Positions 35,886 to 49,426 of a DNA stretch of 64,000 bases are shown here, piece after piece. The notes beneath the pieces are model-generated. The model was given only the letters and a program-made list of their open reading frames with translations, did no database searches and was not told the DNA's origin. Numbering within the stretch: the stretch's first letter is position 1; the number at the start of each line of letters is the position of its first letter. A program made the position numbers and the translations under genes. This DNA is from Gordius sp. MW1 (lineage: Eukaryota > Nematomorpha > Gordioida > Gordea > Gordiidae). The stretch is from positions 15,694,060 through 15,758,059 of the forward strand of contig OZ038529.1 of NCBI GenBank assembly GCA_964036665.1, given 5' to 3'.

Positions 35886-38800
35886 TTTTTACCTCAAAAT
35901 TTTTCACATATTTTTCTTTGGACCATATTCATCCGATGAAAGTTGTCGTTTTCAGACGTGGTATCTATGATCCCAAGTAAAAATTTATCAGAATCAGAAA
36001 AATATTATTTTAAATCATGATCGCATAGTGCATTTTTGAAAAATTAAGCACTCACGTTGCGATACAAACTAATCGCAACAATAAAACGTTGTCTTTTGTC
36101 AAATGATAGTTCTCGCAGCTTAAAACCTCTTTTAGGAAGTCAATCGAGGATAATAGGATTCTCAAATTGGCTTACTTTTATATAATTTTTCATGCTCTTT
36201 CACATACAATCGAAAAAAATAAATATTTTTACCTCAAAATTTTTCACATATTTTTCTTTGGACCATATTCATCCGATGAAAGTTGTCGTTTTCAGACGTG
36301 GTTTCTATGATCCCAAGTAAAAATTTATCAGAATCAGAAAAATATTATTTGAAATCATGATCGCATAGTGCATTTTTGAAAAATTAAGCACTCACGTTGC
36401 GATACAAACTAATCGCAACAATAAAACGTTGTCTTTTGTCAAAATGATAGTTCTCGCAGCTTAAAACCTCTTTTCGGAAGTCAATCGAGGATAATAGGAT
36501 TCTCAAATTGGCTTACTTTTATATATTTTTTTATTCTCTTTCACATAGAATCGAAAAAAATAAATATTTTTACCTCAAAATTTTTCACATATTTTTCTTT
36601 GAACCGTATTCATCCGATGAAAGTTGTCGTTTTCAGACGTGGTTTCTATGATCCCAAGTAAAAATTTATCAGAATCAGAAAAATATTACTTTGAAATCAT
36701 GATCGCATAGTGCATTTTTCAAAAATTAAGCACTCACGTCGATACAACAAACTAATCGCAACAATAAAACGTTGTCTTTTATCAAAATGATAGTTCTCGC
36801 AGCTTAAAACCTCTTTTCGGAAGTCAATCGAGGATAATAGGATTCTCAAATTGGCTTATTTTTATATATTTTTTCATGCTCTTTCACATATTGAAAAAAA
36901 TAAATATTTTTACCTCAAAATTTTTCACATATTTTTCTTTGAACCGTATTCATCCGATGAAAGTTGTCGTTTTCAGACGTGGTTCCTATGATCCCAAGTA
37001 AAAATTTATCAGAATCAGAAAAATATTACTTTGAAATCATGAACGCATAGTGCATTTTTGAAATATTAAGCACTCACGTTGCGATACAACAAACTAATCG
37101 CAACAATAAAACGTTGTCTTTTGTCAAAATGATAGTTCTCGCAGCTTAAAACCTCTTTTCGGAAGTCAATCGAGGATAATAGGATTCTCAAATTGGCTTA
37201 CTTTTATATATTTTTTCATGCTCTTTCACATAGAATTGAAAAAAATAAATATTTTTACCTCAAAATTTTTCACATATTTTTCTTTGAACCGTATTCATCC
37301 GATGAAAGTTGTCTTTTTCAGACGTGGTTTCTATGATCCCAAGTAAAAATTTATCAGAATCTGAAAACTATTACTTTGAAATCATGATCGCATAGAGCCA
37401 TTTTCAAAAATTAAGCATCACGTTGCGATACAACAAACTAATCGCAACAATAAAACGTTGTCTTTTGTCAAAATGATAGTTCTCGTAGCTTAAAACCTCT
37501 TTTCGGAAGTCAATCGAGGATAATAGGATTCTCAAATTGGCTTACTTTTATATATTTTTTCATGCTCTTTCACATAGAATCGAAAAAAATAAATATTTTT
37601 ACCTCAAAATTTTTCACATATTTTTCTTTGAACCGTATTCATCCGATAAAAGTTGTCGTTTTCAGACGTGGTTTCTATGATCCCAAGTAAAAATTTACCA
37701 GAATCTGAAAACTATTACTTTGAAATCATGATCGCATAGAGCCATTTTCAAAAATTAAGCATCACGTTTCGATACAACAATCTAATCGCAACAATAAAAC
37801 GTTGTCTTTTGTCAAAATGATAGTTCTCGCAGCTTAAAACCTCTTTTCGGAAGTCAATCGAGGATAATAGGATTCTCAAATTGGCTTACTTTTATATATT
37901 TTTTCATGCTCTTTCACATAGAATCAAAAAAAAAATATTTTTAACTCAAAATTTTTCACATATTTTTCTTTGAACCGTATTCACCCGAATGAAGTTGTCG
38001 TTTTCAGACGTGGTTTCTATGATCCCAAGTAAAAATTTATCAGAATCAGAAAAATATTACTTTGAAATCATGAACGCATAGTGCGTTTTTGAAATATTAA
38101 GCACTCACGTTGCGATACAACAAACTAATCGCAACAATAAAACGTTGTCTTTTGTCAAAATGATAGTTCTCGCAGCTTAAAACCTCTTCTCGGAAGTCAA
38201 TCGAGGATAACTCAAATTGGCTTACTTTTATATATTTTTTCATGCTCTTTCACATAGAATCAAAAAAAAATAATATTTTTAACTCAAAATTTTTCACATA
38301 TTTTTCTTTGAACCGTATTCATCCGATGAAAGTTGTCGTTTTCAGACGTGGTTTCTATGATCCCAAGTAAAAATTTATCAGAATCAGAAAAATATCACTT
38401 TGAAATTATGATCGCATAGTGCATTTTTGAAAAATTAAGCACTCACGTCGATACAACAAACTAATCGCAACAATAAAACGTTTGTCTTTTATCAAAATGA
38501 TAGTTCTCGCAGTTTAAAACCTCTTTTCGGAAGTCAATCGAGGATAATAGGATTCTCAAATTGGCTTACTTTTATATATTTTTTCATGCTCTTTCACATA
38601 GAATTGAAAAAAATTAATATTTTTACCTCAAAATTTTTCACATATTTTTCTTTGAACCGTATTCATCCGATGAAAGTTGTCGTTTTCAGACGTGGTTTCT
38701 ATGATCCCAAGTAAAAATTTATCAGAATCAGAAAAATATTACTTTGAAATCATGAACGCATAGTGCATTTTTGAAATATTAAGCACTCACGTTGCGATAC

Positions 38801-40953
38801 AACAAACTAATCGCAACAATAAAACGTTGTCTTTTGTCAAAATGATAGTTCTCGCAGCTTAAAACCTCTTTTCGGAAGTCAATCGAGGATAATAGGATTC
38901 TCAAATTGGCTTACTTTTATATATTTTTTCATGCTCTTTCACATAGAATTGAAAAAAATAAATATTTTTACCTCAAAATTTTTCACATATTTTTCTTTGA
39001 ACCGTATTCATCCGATGAAAGTTGTCGTTTTCAGACGTGGTTTCTATGATCCCAAGTAAAAATTTATCAGAATCTGAAAACTATTACTTTGAAATCATGA
39101 TCGCATAGAGCCATTTTCAAAAATTAAGCATCACGTTGCGATACAACAAACTAATCGCAACAATAAAACGTTGTCTTTTGTCAAAATGATAGTTCTCGTA
39201 GCTTAAAACCTCTTTTCGGAAGTCAATCGAGGATAATAGGATTCTCAAATTGGCTTACTTTTATATATTTTTTCATGCTCTTTCACATAGAATCGAAAAA
39301 AATAAATATTTTTGCCTCAAAATTTTTCACATATTTTTCTTTGAACCGTATTCATCCCATAAAAGTTGTCGTTTTCAGACGTGGTTTCTATGATCCCAAG
39401 TAAAAATTTATCAGAATCTGAAAACTATTACTTTGAAATCATGATCGCATAGAGCCATTTTCAAAAATTAAGCATCACGTTGCGATACAACAAACTAATC
39501 GCAACAATAAAACGTTGTCTTTTGTCAAAATGATAGTTCTCGCAGCTTAAAACCTCTTTTCGGAAGTCAATCGAGGATAATAGGATTCTCAAATTGGCTT
39601 ACTTTTATATATTTTTTCATGCTCTTTCACATAGAATCAAAAAAAAATATTTTTAACTCAAAATTTTTCACATATTTTTCTTTGAACCGTATTCACCCGA
39701 TGAAAGTTGTCGTTTTCAGACGTGGTTTCTATGATCCCAAGTAAAAATTTATCAGAATCAGAAAAAATTACTTTGAAATCATGAACGCATAGTGCATTTT
39801 TGAAATATTAAGCACTCACGTTGCGATACAACAAACTAATCGCAACAATAAAACGTTGTCTTTTGTCAAAATGATAGTTCTCGCAGCTTAAAACCTCTTT
39901 TCGGAAGTCAATCGAGGATAATAGGATTCTCAAATTGGCTTACTTTTATATATTTTTTCATGCTCTTTCACATAGAATTGAAAAAAATAAATATTTTTAC
40001 CTCAAAATTTTTCACATATTTTTCTTTGAACCGTATTCATCCGATGAAAGTTGTCGTTTTCAGACGTGGTTTCTATGATCCCAAGTAAAAATTTATCAGA
40101 ATCTGAAAACTATTACTTTAAAATCATGATCGCATAGAGCCATTTTCAAAAATTAAGCATCACGTTGCGATACAACAAACTAATCGCAACAATAAAACGT
40201 TGTCTTTTGTCAAAATGATAGTTCTCGCAGCTTTCTCTTTTCGGAAGTCAATCGAGGATAATAGGATTCTCAAATTGGCTTACTTTTATATATTTTTTCA
40301 TGCTCTTTCACATAAAATCGAAAAAAATAAATATTTTTACCTCAAAATTTTTCACATATTTTTCTTCGGACCGTATTCATCCAATGAAAGTTGTCGTTTT
40401 CAGACGTGGTTTCTTTGATCCCAAGTAATAATTTATCAGACTGAAAACTATTACTTTGAAATCATGATCGCATAATGCATTTTTGAAAAATTAAGCACTC
40501 ACGTTGCGATACAACAAACTAATCGCAACAATAAAACGTTGTCTTTTGTCAAAATGATAGTTCTCGCAGCTTAAAACCTCTTTTCGGAAGTCAATCGAGG
40601 ATAATAGAATTCTCAAATTGGCTTACTTTTATATATTTTTTCATGCTCTTTCACATAGAATCCAAAAAAAAAATATTTTTAACTCAAAATTTTTCACATA
40701 TTTTTCTTTGAACCGTATTCACCCGATGAAAGTTGTCGTTTTCAGACGTGGTTTCTATGATCCCAAGTAAAAATTTATCAGAATCAGAAAAATATTACTT
40801 TGAAATCATGAACGCATAGTGCATTTTTGAAATATTAAGCACTCACGTTGCGATACAACAAACTAATCGCAATAATAAAACGTTGTCTTTTGTCAAAATG
40901 ATAGTTCTCGCAGCTTAAAACCTCTTTTCGGAAGTCAATCGAGGATAATAGGT
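35886..40953 (+). repeat. 5-kb segmental duplication within satellite, copy 2
   Basis: Second copy of 29,390-34,455. The junction near 35,880 joins GAATCCAAAAAAA of one monomer type to the ATATTTTTACCTC of another, so the breakpoint lies inside an A/T tract shared by both. A 2-bp difference at 40,847 (GTTGCGAT here, GTCGAT in copy 1) is the first indel found. Homology is lost near 40,953, where this copy enters an 18-bp-deletion monomer. Confidence 0.9.
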
Positions 40954-41514
40954 TTCTCAAATTTTTTCATGCTCTTTCACATAGAATTAAAAAAAATAAA
41001 TATTTTTACCTCAAAATTTTTCACATATTTTTCTTTGAACCGTATTCATCCGATGAAAGTTGTCGTTTTCAGACGTGGTTTCTATGATCCCAAGTAAAAA
41101 TTTATCAGAATCAGAAAAATATTACTTTGAAATCATGAACGCATAGTGCATCTTTGAAATATTAAGCACTCACGTTGCGATACAACAAACTAATCGCAAC
41201 AATAAAACGTTGTCTTTTGTCAAAATGATAGTTCTCGTAGCTTAAAACCTCTTTTCGGAAGTCAATCGAGGATAATAGGATTCTCAAATTGGCTTACTTT
41301 TATATATTTTTTCATGCTCTTTCACATAGAATCAAAAAAAAAATATTTTTAACTCAAAATTTTTCACATATTTTTCTTTGAACCGTATTCATCCGATGAA
41401 AGTTGTCGTTTTCAGACGTGGTTTCTATGATCCCAAGTAAAAATTTATCAGAATCAGAAAAATATTACTTTAAAATCATGATCGCATAATGCATTTTTGA
41501 AAAATTAAGCACTC

Positions 41515-44500
41515 ACGTCGATACAACAAACTAATCGCAACAATAAAACGTTGTCTTTTATCAAAATGATAGTTCTCGCAGCTTAAAACCTCTTTTCGGA
41601 AGTCAATCGAGGATAATAGGGATCTCAAATTGGCTTACTTTTATATATATTTTCATGCTCTTTCACATAGAATTGAAAAAAATAAATATTTTTACCTCAA
41701 AATTTTTCACATATTTTTCTTTGAACCGTATTCATCCGATGAAAGTTGTCGTTTTCAGACGTGGTTTCTATGATCCCAAGTAAAAATTTTTCAGAATCAG
41801 AAAAATATTACTTTGAAATCATGAACGCATAGTGCATATTTGAAATATTAAGCACTCACGTTGCGATACAACAAACTAATCGCAACAATAAAACGTTGTC
41901 TTTTGTCAAAATGATAGTTCTCGCAGCTTAAAACCTCTTTTCGGAAGTCAATCGAGGATAATAGGATTCTCAAATTGGCTTACTTTTATATATTTTTTCA
42001 TGCTCTTTCACATAGAATTGAAAAAAATAAATATTTTTACCTCAAAATTTTTCACATTTTTTTCTTTGAACCGTATTCATCCGATGAAAGTTGTCGTTTT
42101 CAGACGTGGTTTCTATGATCCCAAGTAAAAATTTATCAGAATCAGAAAAATATTACTTTGAAATCATGAACGCATAGTGCATTTTTGAAATATTAAGCAC
42201 TCACGTTGCGATACAACAAACTAATCGCAACAATAAAACGTTGTCTTTTGTCAAAATGATAGTTCTCGCAGCTTAAAACCTCTTTTCGGAAGTCAATCGA
42301 GGATAATAGGATTCTCAAATTGGCTTACTTTTATATATTTTTTTATGCTCTTTCACATAGAATTGAAAAAAATAAATATTTTTACCTCAAAATTTTTCAC
42401 ATATTTTTCTTTGAACCGTATTCATCCGATGAAAGTTGTCGTTTTCAGACGTGGTTTCTATGATCCCAAGTAAAAATTTATCAGAATCAGAAAAATATTA
42501 CTTTAAAATCATGATCGCATAGTGCATTTTTGAAAAATTAAGCACTCACGTCGATACAACAAACTAATCGCAACAATAAAACGTTGTCTTTTATCAAAAT
42601 GATAGTTCTCGCAGCTTAAAACCTCTTTTCGGATGTCAATCGAGGATAATAGGATTCTCAAATTGGCTTACTTTTATATATATTTTCATGCTCTTTCACA
42701 TAGAATTGAAAATAATAAATATTTTTACCTCAACATTTTTCACATATTTTTCTTTGAACCGTATTCATCCGATGAAAGTTGTCGTTTTCAGACGTGGTTT
42801 CTATGATCCCAAGTAAAAATTTATCAGAATCAGAAAAATATTACTTTGAAATCATGAACGCATAGTGCATTTTTGAAATATTAAGCACTCACGTTGCGAT
42901 ACAACAAACTAATCGCAACAATAAAACGTTGTCTTTTGTCAAAATGATAGTTCTCGCAGCTTAAAACCTCTTTTCGGAAGTCAATCGAGGATAATAGGAT
43001 TCTCAAATTGGCTTACTTTTATATATATTTTCATGCTCTTTCACATAGAATTGAAAAAAATAAATATTTTTGCCTCAAAATTTTTCACATATTTTTCTTT
43101 GAACCGTATTCATCCGATGAAAGTTGTCGTTTTCAGACGTGGTTTCTATGATCCCAAGTAAAAATTTATCAGAATCAGAAAAATATTACTTTGAAATCAT
43201 GATCGCATAGTGCATTTTTGAAAAATTAAGCACTCACGTCGATACAACAAACTAATCGCAACAATAAAATTGTCTTTTATCAAAATGATAGTTCTCGCAG
43301 CTTAAAACCTCTTTTCGGAAGTCAATCGAGGATAATAGGGATCTCAAATTGGCTTACTTTTATATATATTTTCATGCTCTTTCACATAGAATTGAAAAAA
43401 ATAAATATTTTTACCTCAAAATTTTTCACATATTTTTCTTTGAACCGTATTCATCCGATGAAAGTTGTCGTTTTCAGACGTGGTTTCTATGATCCCAAGT
43501 AAAAATTTTTCAGAATCAGAAAAATATTACTTTGAAATCATTAACGCATAGTGCATTTTTGAAATATTAAGCACTCACGTTGCGATACAACAAACTAATC
43601 GCAACAATAAAACGTTGTCTTTTGTCAAAATGATAGTTCTCGCAGCTTAAAACCTCTTTTCGGAAGTCAATCGAGGATAATAGGATTCTCAAATTGGCTT
43701 ACTTTTATATATTTTTTCATGCTCTTTCACATAGAATTGAAAAAAATAAATATTTTTACCTCAAAATTTTCACATTTTTTTCTTTGAACCGTATTCATCC
43801 GATGAAAGTTGTCGTTTTCAGACGTGGTTTCTATGATCCCAAGTAAAAATTTATCAGAATCAGAAAAATATTACTTTGAAATCATGAACGCATAGTGCAT
43901 TTTTGAAATATTAAGCACTCACGTTGCGATACAACAAACTAATCGCAACAATAAAACGTTGTCTTTTGTCAAAATGATAGTTCTCGCAGCTTAAAACCTC
44001 TTTTCGGAAGTCAATCGAGGATAATAGGATTCTCAAATTGGCTTACTTTTATATATTTTTTTATGCTCTTTCACATAGAATTGAAAAAAATAAATATTTT
44101 TACCTCAAAATTTTTCACATATTTTTCTTTGAACCGTATTCATCCGATGAAAGTTGTCGTTTTCAGACGTGGTTTCTATGATCCCAAGTAAAAATTTATC
44201 AGAATCAGAAAAATATTACTTTAAAATCATGATCGCATAGTGCATTTTTGAAAAATTAAGCACTCACGTCGATACAACAAACTAATCGCAACAATAAAAC
44301 GTTGTCTTTTATCAAAATGATAGTTCTCGCAGCTTAAAACCTCTTTTCGGATGTCAATCGAGGATAATAGGATTCTCAAATTGGCTTACTTTTATATATA
44401 TTTTCATGCTCTTTCACATAGAATTGAAAATAATAAATATTTTTACCTCAACATTTTTCACATATTTTTCTTTGAACCGTATTCATCCGATGAAAGTTGT

Positions 44501-44975
44501 CGTTTTCAGACGTGGTTTCTATGATCCCAAGTAAAAATTTATCAGAATCAGAAAAATATTACTTTGAAATCATGAACGCATAGTGCATTTTTGAAATATT
44601 AAGCACTCACGTTGCGATACAACAAACTAATCGCAACAATAAAACGTTGTCTTTTGTCAAAATGATAGTTCTCGCAGCTTAAAACCTCTTTTCGGAAGTC
44701 AATCGAGGATAATAGGATTCTCAAATTGGCTTACTTTTATATATATTTTCATGCTCTTTCACATAGAATTGAAAAAAATAAATATTTTTGCCTCAAAATT
44801 TTTCACATATTTTTCTTTGAACCGTATTAATCCGATGAAAGTTGTCGTTTTCAGACGTGGTTTCTATGATCCCAAGTAAAAATTTATCAGAATCAGAAAA
44901 ATATTACTTTGAAATCATGAACGCATAGTGCATTTTTGAAATATTAAGCACTCACGTTGCGATACAACAAACTAA
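41515..44975 (+). repeat. Paired 5-monomer units (1,718 bp each), copy 1 of 4,451-bp repeat
   Basis: Two 5-monomer units lie head to tail here. Shared markers repeat at 1,718-1,719 bp: GATAATAGGGATCTC (near 41,612 and 43,331), AAAAATTTTTCAG (41,782 and 43,501), CGGATGTCAATC (42,631 and 44,349 for GGATGTC), CCTCAACATTTTTC and TTTTGCCTC (near 43,069 and 44,787). The whole pair recurs at 45,966-49,426. Within the pair, the second unit has lost CG from AAAACGTTGTC at 43,270 and ends in a monomer with GTATTAATCCG. Confidence 0.88.
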
Positions 44976-45965
44976 TCGCAACAATAAAACGTTGTCTTTT
45001 GTCAAAATGATAGTTCTCGCAGCTTAAAACCTCTTTTCGGAAGTCAATCGAGGATAATAGGATTCTCAAATTGGCTTACTTTTATATATTTTTTCATGCT
45101 CTTTCACATAGAATCAAAAAAAAAATATTTTTAACTCAAAATTTTTCACATATTTTTCTTTGCACCGTATTCACCCGATGAAAGTTGTCGTTTTCAGACG
45201 TGGTTTCTATGATCCCAAGTAAAAATTTATCAGAATCTGAAAACTATTACTTTGAAATCATGATCGCATAGTGCATTTTTGAAAAATTTAGCACTCACGT
45301 TGCGATACAACAAACTAATCTCAACAATAAAACGTTGTCTTTTGTCAAAATGATAGTTCTCGCAGCTTAAAACCTCTTTTCGGAAGTCAATCGAGGATAA
45401 TAGGATTCTCAAATTTTTTCATGCTCTTTTACATAGAATTAAAAAAAATAAATATTTTTACCTCAAAATTTTTCACATATTTTTCTTTGAACCGTATTCA
45501 TCCGATGAAAGTTGTCGTTTTCAGACGTGGTTTCTATGATCCCAAGTAAAAATTTATAAGAATCTGAAAACTATTACTTTGAAATCATGATCGCATAGAG
45601 CCATTTTCAAAAATTAAGCATTACGTTGCGATACAACAAACTAATCGCAACAATAAAACGTTGTCTTTTGTCAAAATGATAGTTCTCGCAGCTTAAAACC
45701 TCATTTCGGAAGTCAATCGAGGATAATAGGATTCTCAAATTGGCTTACTTTTATATATTTTTTCATGCTCTTTCACATAGAATCGAAAAAAATAAATATT
45801 TTTACATCAAAATTTTTCACATATTTTTCTTTGAACCGTATTCATCCGATGAAAGTTGTCGTTTTCAGACGTGGTTTCTATGATCCCAAGTAAAAATTTA
45901 TCAGAATCAGAAAAATATTACTTTGAAATCATGATCGCATAGTGCATTTTTGAAAAATTAAGCAC

Positions 45966-48900
45966 TCACGTCGATACAACAAACTAATCGCAACAATAAA
46001 ATTGTCTTTTATCAAAATGATAGTTCTCGCAGCTTAAAACCTCTTTTCGGAAGTCAATCGAGGATAATAGGGATCTCAAATTGGCTTACTTTTATATATA
46101 TTTTCATGCTCTTTCACATAGAATTGAAAAAAATAAATATTTTTACCTCAAAATTTTTCACATATTTTTCTTTGAACCGTATTCATCCGATGAAAGTTGT
46201 CGTTTTCAGACGTGGTTTCTATGATCCCAAGTAAAAATTTTTCAGAATCAGAAAAATATTACTTTGAAATCATGAACGCATAGTGCATTTTTGAAATATT
46301 AAGCACTCACGTTGCGATACAACAAACTAATCGCAACAATAAAACGTTGTCTTTTGTCAAAATGATAGTTCTCGCAGCTTAAAACCTCTTTTCGGAAGTC
46401 AATCGAGGATAATAGGATTCTCAAATTGGCTTACTTTTATATATTTTTTCATGCTCTTTCACATAGAATTGAAAAAAATAAATATTTTTACCTCAAAATT
46501 TTTCACATTTTTTTCTTTGAACCGTATTCATCCGATGAAAGTTGTCGTTTTCAGACGTGGTTTCTATGATCCCAAGTAAAAATTTATCAGAATCAGAAAA
46601 ATATTACTTTGAAATCATGAACGCATAGTGCATTTTTGAAATATTAAGCACTCACGTTGCGATACAACAAACTAATCGCAACAATAAAACGTTGTCTTTT
46701 GTCAAAATGATAGTTCTCGCAGCTTAAAACCTCTTTTCGGAAGTCAATCGAGGATAATAGGATTCTCAAATTGGCTTACTTTTATATATTTTTTTATGCT
46801 CTTTCACATAGAATTGAAAAAAATAAATATTTTTACCTCAAAATTTTTCACATATTTTTCTTTGAACCGTATTCATCCGATGAAAGTTGTCGTTTTCAGA
46901 CGTGGTTTCTATGATCCCAAGTAAAAATTTATCAGAATCAGAAAAATATTACTTTAAAATCATGATCGCATAGTGCATTTTTGAAAAATTAAGCACTCAC
47001 GTCGATACAACAAACTAATCGCAACAATAAAACGTTGTCTTTTATCAAAATGATAGTTCTCGCAGCTTAAAACCTCTTTTCGGATGTCAATCGAGGATAA
47101 TAGGATTCTCAAATTGGCTTACTTTTATATATATTTTCATGCTCTTTCACATAGAATTGAAAATAATAAATATTTTTACCTCAACATTTTTCACATATTT
47201 TTCTTTGAACCGTATTCATCCGATGAAAGTTGTCGTTTTCAGACGTGGTTTCTATGATCCCAAGTAAAAATTTATCAGAATCAGAAAAATATTACTTTGA
47301 AATCATGAACGCATAGTGCATTTTTGAAATATTAAGCACTCACGTTGCGATACAACAAACTAATCGCAACAATAAAACGTTGTCTTTTGTCAAAATGATA
47401 GTTCTCGCAGCTTAAAACCTCTTTTCGGAAGTCAATCGAGGATAATAGGATTCTCAAATTGGCTTACTTTTATATATATTTTCATGCTCTTTCACATAGA
47501 ATTGAAAAAAATAAATATTTTTGCCTCAAAATTTTTCACATATTTTTCTTTGAACCGTATTCATCCGATGAAAGTTGTCGTTTTCAGACGTGGTTTCTAT
47601 GATCCCAAGTAAAAATTTATCAGAATCAGAAAAATATTACTTTGAAATCATGATCGCATAGTGCATTTTTGAAAAATTAAGCACTCACGTCGATACAACA
47701 AACTAATCGCAACAATAAAATTGTCTTTTATCAAAATGATAGTTCTCGCAGCTTAAAACCTCTTTTCGGAAGTCAATCGAGGATAATAGGGATCTCAAAT
47801 TGGCTTACTTTTATATATATTTTCATGCTCTTTCACATAGAATTGAAAAAAATAAATATTTTTACCTCAAAATTTTTCACATATTTTTCTTTGAACCGTA
47901 TTCATCCGATGAAAGTTGTCGTTTTCAGACGTGGTTTCTATGATCCCAAGTAAAAATTTTTCAGAATCAGAAAAATATTACTTTGAAATCATGAACGCAT
48001 AGTGCATTTTTGAAATATTAAGCACTCACGTTGCGATACAACAAACTAATCGCAACAATAAAACGTTGTCTTTTGTCAAAATGATAGTTCTCGCAGCTTA
48101 AAACCTCTTTTCGGAAGTCAATCGAGGATAATAGGATTCTCAAATTGGCTTACTTTTATATATTTTTTCATGCTCTTTCACATAGAATTGAAAAAAATAA
48201 ATATTTTTACCTCAAAATTTTCACATTTTTTTCTTTGAACCGTATTCATCCGATGAAAGTTGTCGTTTTCAGACGTGGTTTCTATGATCCCAAGTAAAAA
48301 TTTATCAGAATCAGAAAAATATTACTTTGAAATCATGAACGCATAGTGCATTTTTGAAATATTAAGCACTCACGTTGCGATACAACAAACTAATCGCAAC
48401 AATAAAACGTTGTCTTTTGTCAAAATGATAGTTCTCGCAGCTTAAAACCTCTTTTCGGAAGTCAATCGAGGATAATAGGATTCTCAAATTGGCTTACTTT
48501 TATATATTTTTTTATGCTCTTTCACATAGAATTGAAAAAAATAAATATTTTTACCTCAAAATTTTTCACATATTTTTCTTTGAACCGTATTCATCCGATG
48601 AAAGTTGTCGTTTTCAGACGTGGTTTCTATGATCCCAAGTAAAAATTTATCAGAATCAGAAAAATATTACTTTAAAATCATGATCGCATAGTGCATTTTT
48701 GAAAAATTAAGCACTCACGTCGATACAACAAACTAATCGCAACAATAAAACGTTGTCTTTTATCAAAATGATAGTTCTCGCAGCTTAAAACCTCTTTTCG
48801 GATGTCAATCGAGGATAATAGGATTCTCAAATTGGCTTACTTTTATATATATTTTCATGCTCTTTCACATAGAATTGAAAATAATAAATATTTTTACCTC

Positions 48901-49426
48901 AACATTTTTCACATATTTTTCTTTGAACCGTATTCATCCGATGAAAGTTGTCGTTTTCAGACGTGGTTTCTATGATCCCAAGTAAAAATTTATCAGAATC
49001 AGAAAAATATTACTTTGAAATCATGAACGCATAGTGCATTTTTGAAATATTAAGCACTCACGTTGCGATACAACAAACTAATCGCAACAATAAAACGTTG
49101 TCTTTTGTCAAAATGATAGTTCTCGCAGCTTAAAACCTCTTTTCGGAAGTCAATCGAGGATAATAGGATTCTCAAATTGGCTTACTTTTATATATATTTT
49201 CATGCTCTTTCACATAGAATTGAAAAAAATAAATATTTTTGCCTCAAAATTTTTCACATATTTTTCTTTGAACCGTATTAATCCGATGAAAGTTGTCGTT
49301 TTCAGACGTGGTTTCTATGATCCCAAGTAAAAATTTATCAGAATCAGAAAAATATTACTTTGAAATCATGAACGCATAGTGCATTTTTGAAATATTAAGC
49401 ACTCACGTTGCGATACAACAAACTAA
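45966..49426 (+). repeat. Paired 5-monomer units, copy 2 of 4,451-bp repeat
   Basis: Colinear with 41,515-44,975 at an offset of 4,451 bp (GGATGTC at 47,082 and 48,800; unit starts at 46,002 and 47,721). The GTATTAATCCG marker at the end of the second unit is preserved (near 49,278), so the pair was copied as a block. Here both units carry the CG loss in AAAATTGTC, while only the second unit of copy 1 does; this suggests conversion between units. A partial further unit starts at 52,171. Confidence 0.88.
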
